From: Sindora glabra
Lineage: Eukaryota; Streptophyta; Magnoliopsida; Fabales; Fabaceae
NCBI GenBank assembly: GCA_020226215.1
Contig: CM035232.1
Location: forward strand, 65,630,184-65,694,183
DNA length: 64,000 nt
Reading direction: 5' to 3'
Shown here: piece after piece, positions 63,280-64,000 of the stretch
Layout of the letters: each line of letters opens with the position of its first letter
How positions within the stretch are numbered: the first letter of the stretch is position 1
Position numbers and translations under genes: made by a program
The notes under the pieces: generated by a model
What the model was told of the DNA's origin: nothing
The model's input: only the letters and a program-made list of their open reading frames with translations
The model's database searches: none

Positions 63280-64000
63280 TTTAGGAACTACATAAAATCC
63301 TTCTACTCCAAAGAAACCATCCTTATTTGAATAGGATCCTTGGAATGTCATTAAAATCACTAATTCTAGAAACCTTGCCAATAACATTTGTCAAAGAGAG
63401 CAAAAAAATAAATTAAATAATTATATATATAATAATATGTAGGGATAAAAAAATAAAAATATACTTATGGATAAAAAGGTATGTATGGTTGAAATATAAT
63501 AAAAATATAAAAAGGTATATATGCAATATAACAATATTGATAATTTGCTTCACTAAACCTATTATGTATTTGTGATCCCATGTCCTTGATGCTATATCAC
63601 CTAAATCAAGGAATGAGAAAACGTACATTGAGATTTTAGTATTAGTAATCTCTCTCACATTAATTAAGTATTGAAAATTGATTTTGTAAGGATGATGGGT
63701 GGCTCTAAAACAATCAATATTATTCCCAACACCGAGCTAAGAAATTACATAAACACAACCTTCATGAAAAACACATCAAAATTTATTAAACAATGATTTC
63801 TTCACAGTCCCCTGAATTTGATCGCCCTATAACACAATAAAAAAATGTTAATATATTATTTTTATAAAAAATTTTAGATGAAAATCATTCAAAAAATATA
63901 TATAATCATGTAATGAAAAAATAAAATACCTTTTCATTTAATAGGATCACTTCAATACTATTCATTACATTCTTGTCTTAATAGCTTGGCATTTTCGATA
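61727..64000 (-). pseudogene. RPA70-like (replication protein A large subunit) gene, broken and cut by the window edge
   Basis: RPA70 binds single-stranded DNA through OB folds; RPA-like genes often travel with plant Helitrons. Exon-like pieces, right to left. 64000-63930: SIEVILLNEK. 63826-63559: GDQIQGTVKKSLFNKF, stop, EGCVYVIS, stop, GVGNN and FRATHHPYKINFQY, then FLDLGDIASRTWDHKYII. 63390-63300: NVIGKVSRISDFNDIPRILF. 63141-62911: ILTCTLWDNFPIELEKHM, FFIILQFAKLKDFKGFMTVS. 62860-62717: GETVISFICPFSQ, ITFDELQTI. 62661-62480: the zinc-ribbon WRWFYNNCKRCSKRV and YDKCEE with all four cysteines. 61900-61727: Lys-rich tail NSSVEYSINKLKKVVKQ. Donor and acceptor sites bound 63930 and 63826. At least three in-frame stops, and an AA where an AG acceptor is expected before NVIGKV, mark it as dead. 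Further 5' exons are outside the window. Confidence 0.82.
63189..63273. repeat. (AT)n microsatellite inside an RPA-like intron
   Basis: Uninterrupted AT repeat of about 42 units between the NVIGKV and CTLWDN exon pieces. Confidence 0.97.

Noticed and set aside
63187..63387. Open frame ending in alternating Ile/Tyr
   Set aside because: The tail is the (AT)n microsatellite translated, and the start overlaps an RPA-like exon in another frame.
1..64000. CRISPR arrays, phage or bacterial defence systems, organelle DNA insertions
   Set aside because: No regularly spaced short repeats with unique spacers, no prokaryotic-style gene clusters and no recognisable plastid or mitochondrial genes were seen.

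Overview
This is AT-rich, gene-poor nuclear DNA from a flowering plant, probably a eudicot. The evidence is a spliced organelle-type peptidyl-tRNA hydrolase gene and remnants of plant CACTA (En/Spm), Ty3/gypsy and Helitron elements. I cannot name the species. No bacterial operons, rRNA, tRNA or CRISPR structures were recognised.

Layout. 1-2.6 kb: the 5' part of a peptidyl-tRNA hydrolase gene on the minus strand. Three coding exons are readable; the rest lies beyond base 1. This is the only gene in the window that looks intact. 2.6-9.7 kb: AT-rich spacer with a MITE-like element, one copy of a dispersed repeat, and a solo LTR bounded by a 5-bp duplication (CTTAT). 10.06-21.08 kb: a large decayed CACTA transposon with degenerate terminal inverted repeats, subterminal repeats, a TNP2-type transposase pseudogene split by an AT-rich insert, and a probable second En/Spm reading frame. 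21.4-25.6 kb: LTR-like and unassigned repeat DNA. 25.65-33.09 kb: a complete but dead Ty3/gypsy retrotransposon on the minus strand, with two 792-bp LTRs, a 5-bp target duplication (AGGCA), a primer-binding site, gag and pol. 33-48 kb: further LTR-like blocks, a second copy of the dispersed repeat, a short AT-rich tandem array with a period near 170-200 bp, an AT microsatellite and a long fold-back repeat.

48.2-64 kb: a Helitron landscape, all on the minus strand. A candidate Helitron 3' terminus (hairpin followed by CTAA) lies 136 bp after the stop of a RepHel pseudogene whose HUH histidines, twin tyrosines and helicase blocks are still readable. Upstream come an F-box pseudogene between long direct repeats and a multi-exon RPA70-like single-strand-binding-protein pseudogene that runs off the window. 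RPA-like genes are known passengers or partners of plant Helitrons, so these three may belong to one large Helitron with a captured F-box gene. The 5' terminus was not found, so this is inference.

I found no convincing new biological system. The most interesting points are the RepHel/F-box/RPA arrangement, the large CACTA element, and the tandem array between two LTR-like blocks. Many element boundaries and stop codons look like C-to-T decay of older sequences.
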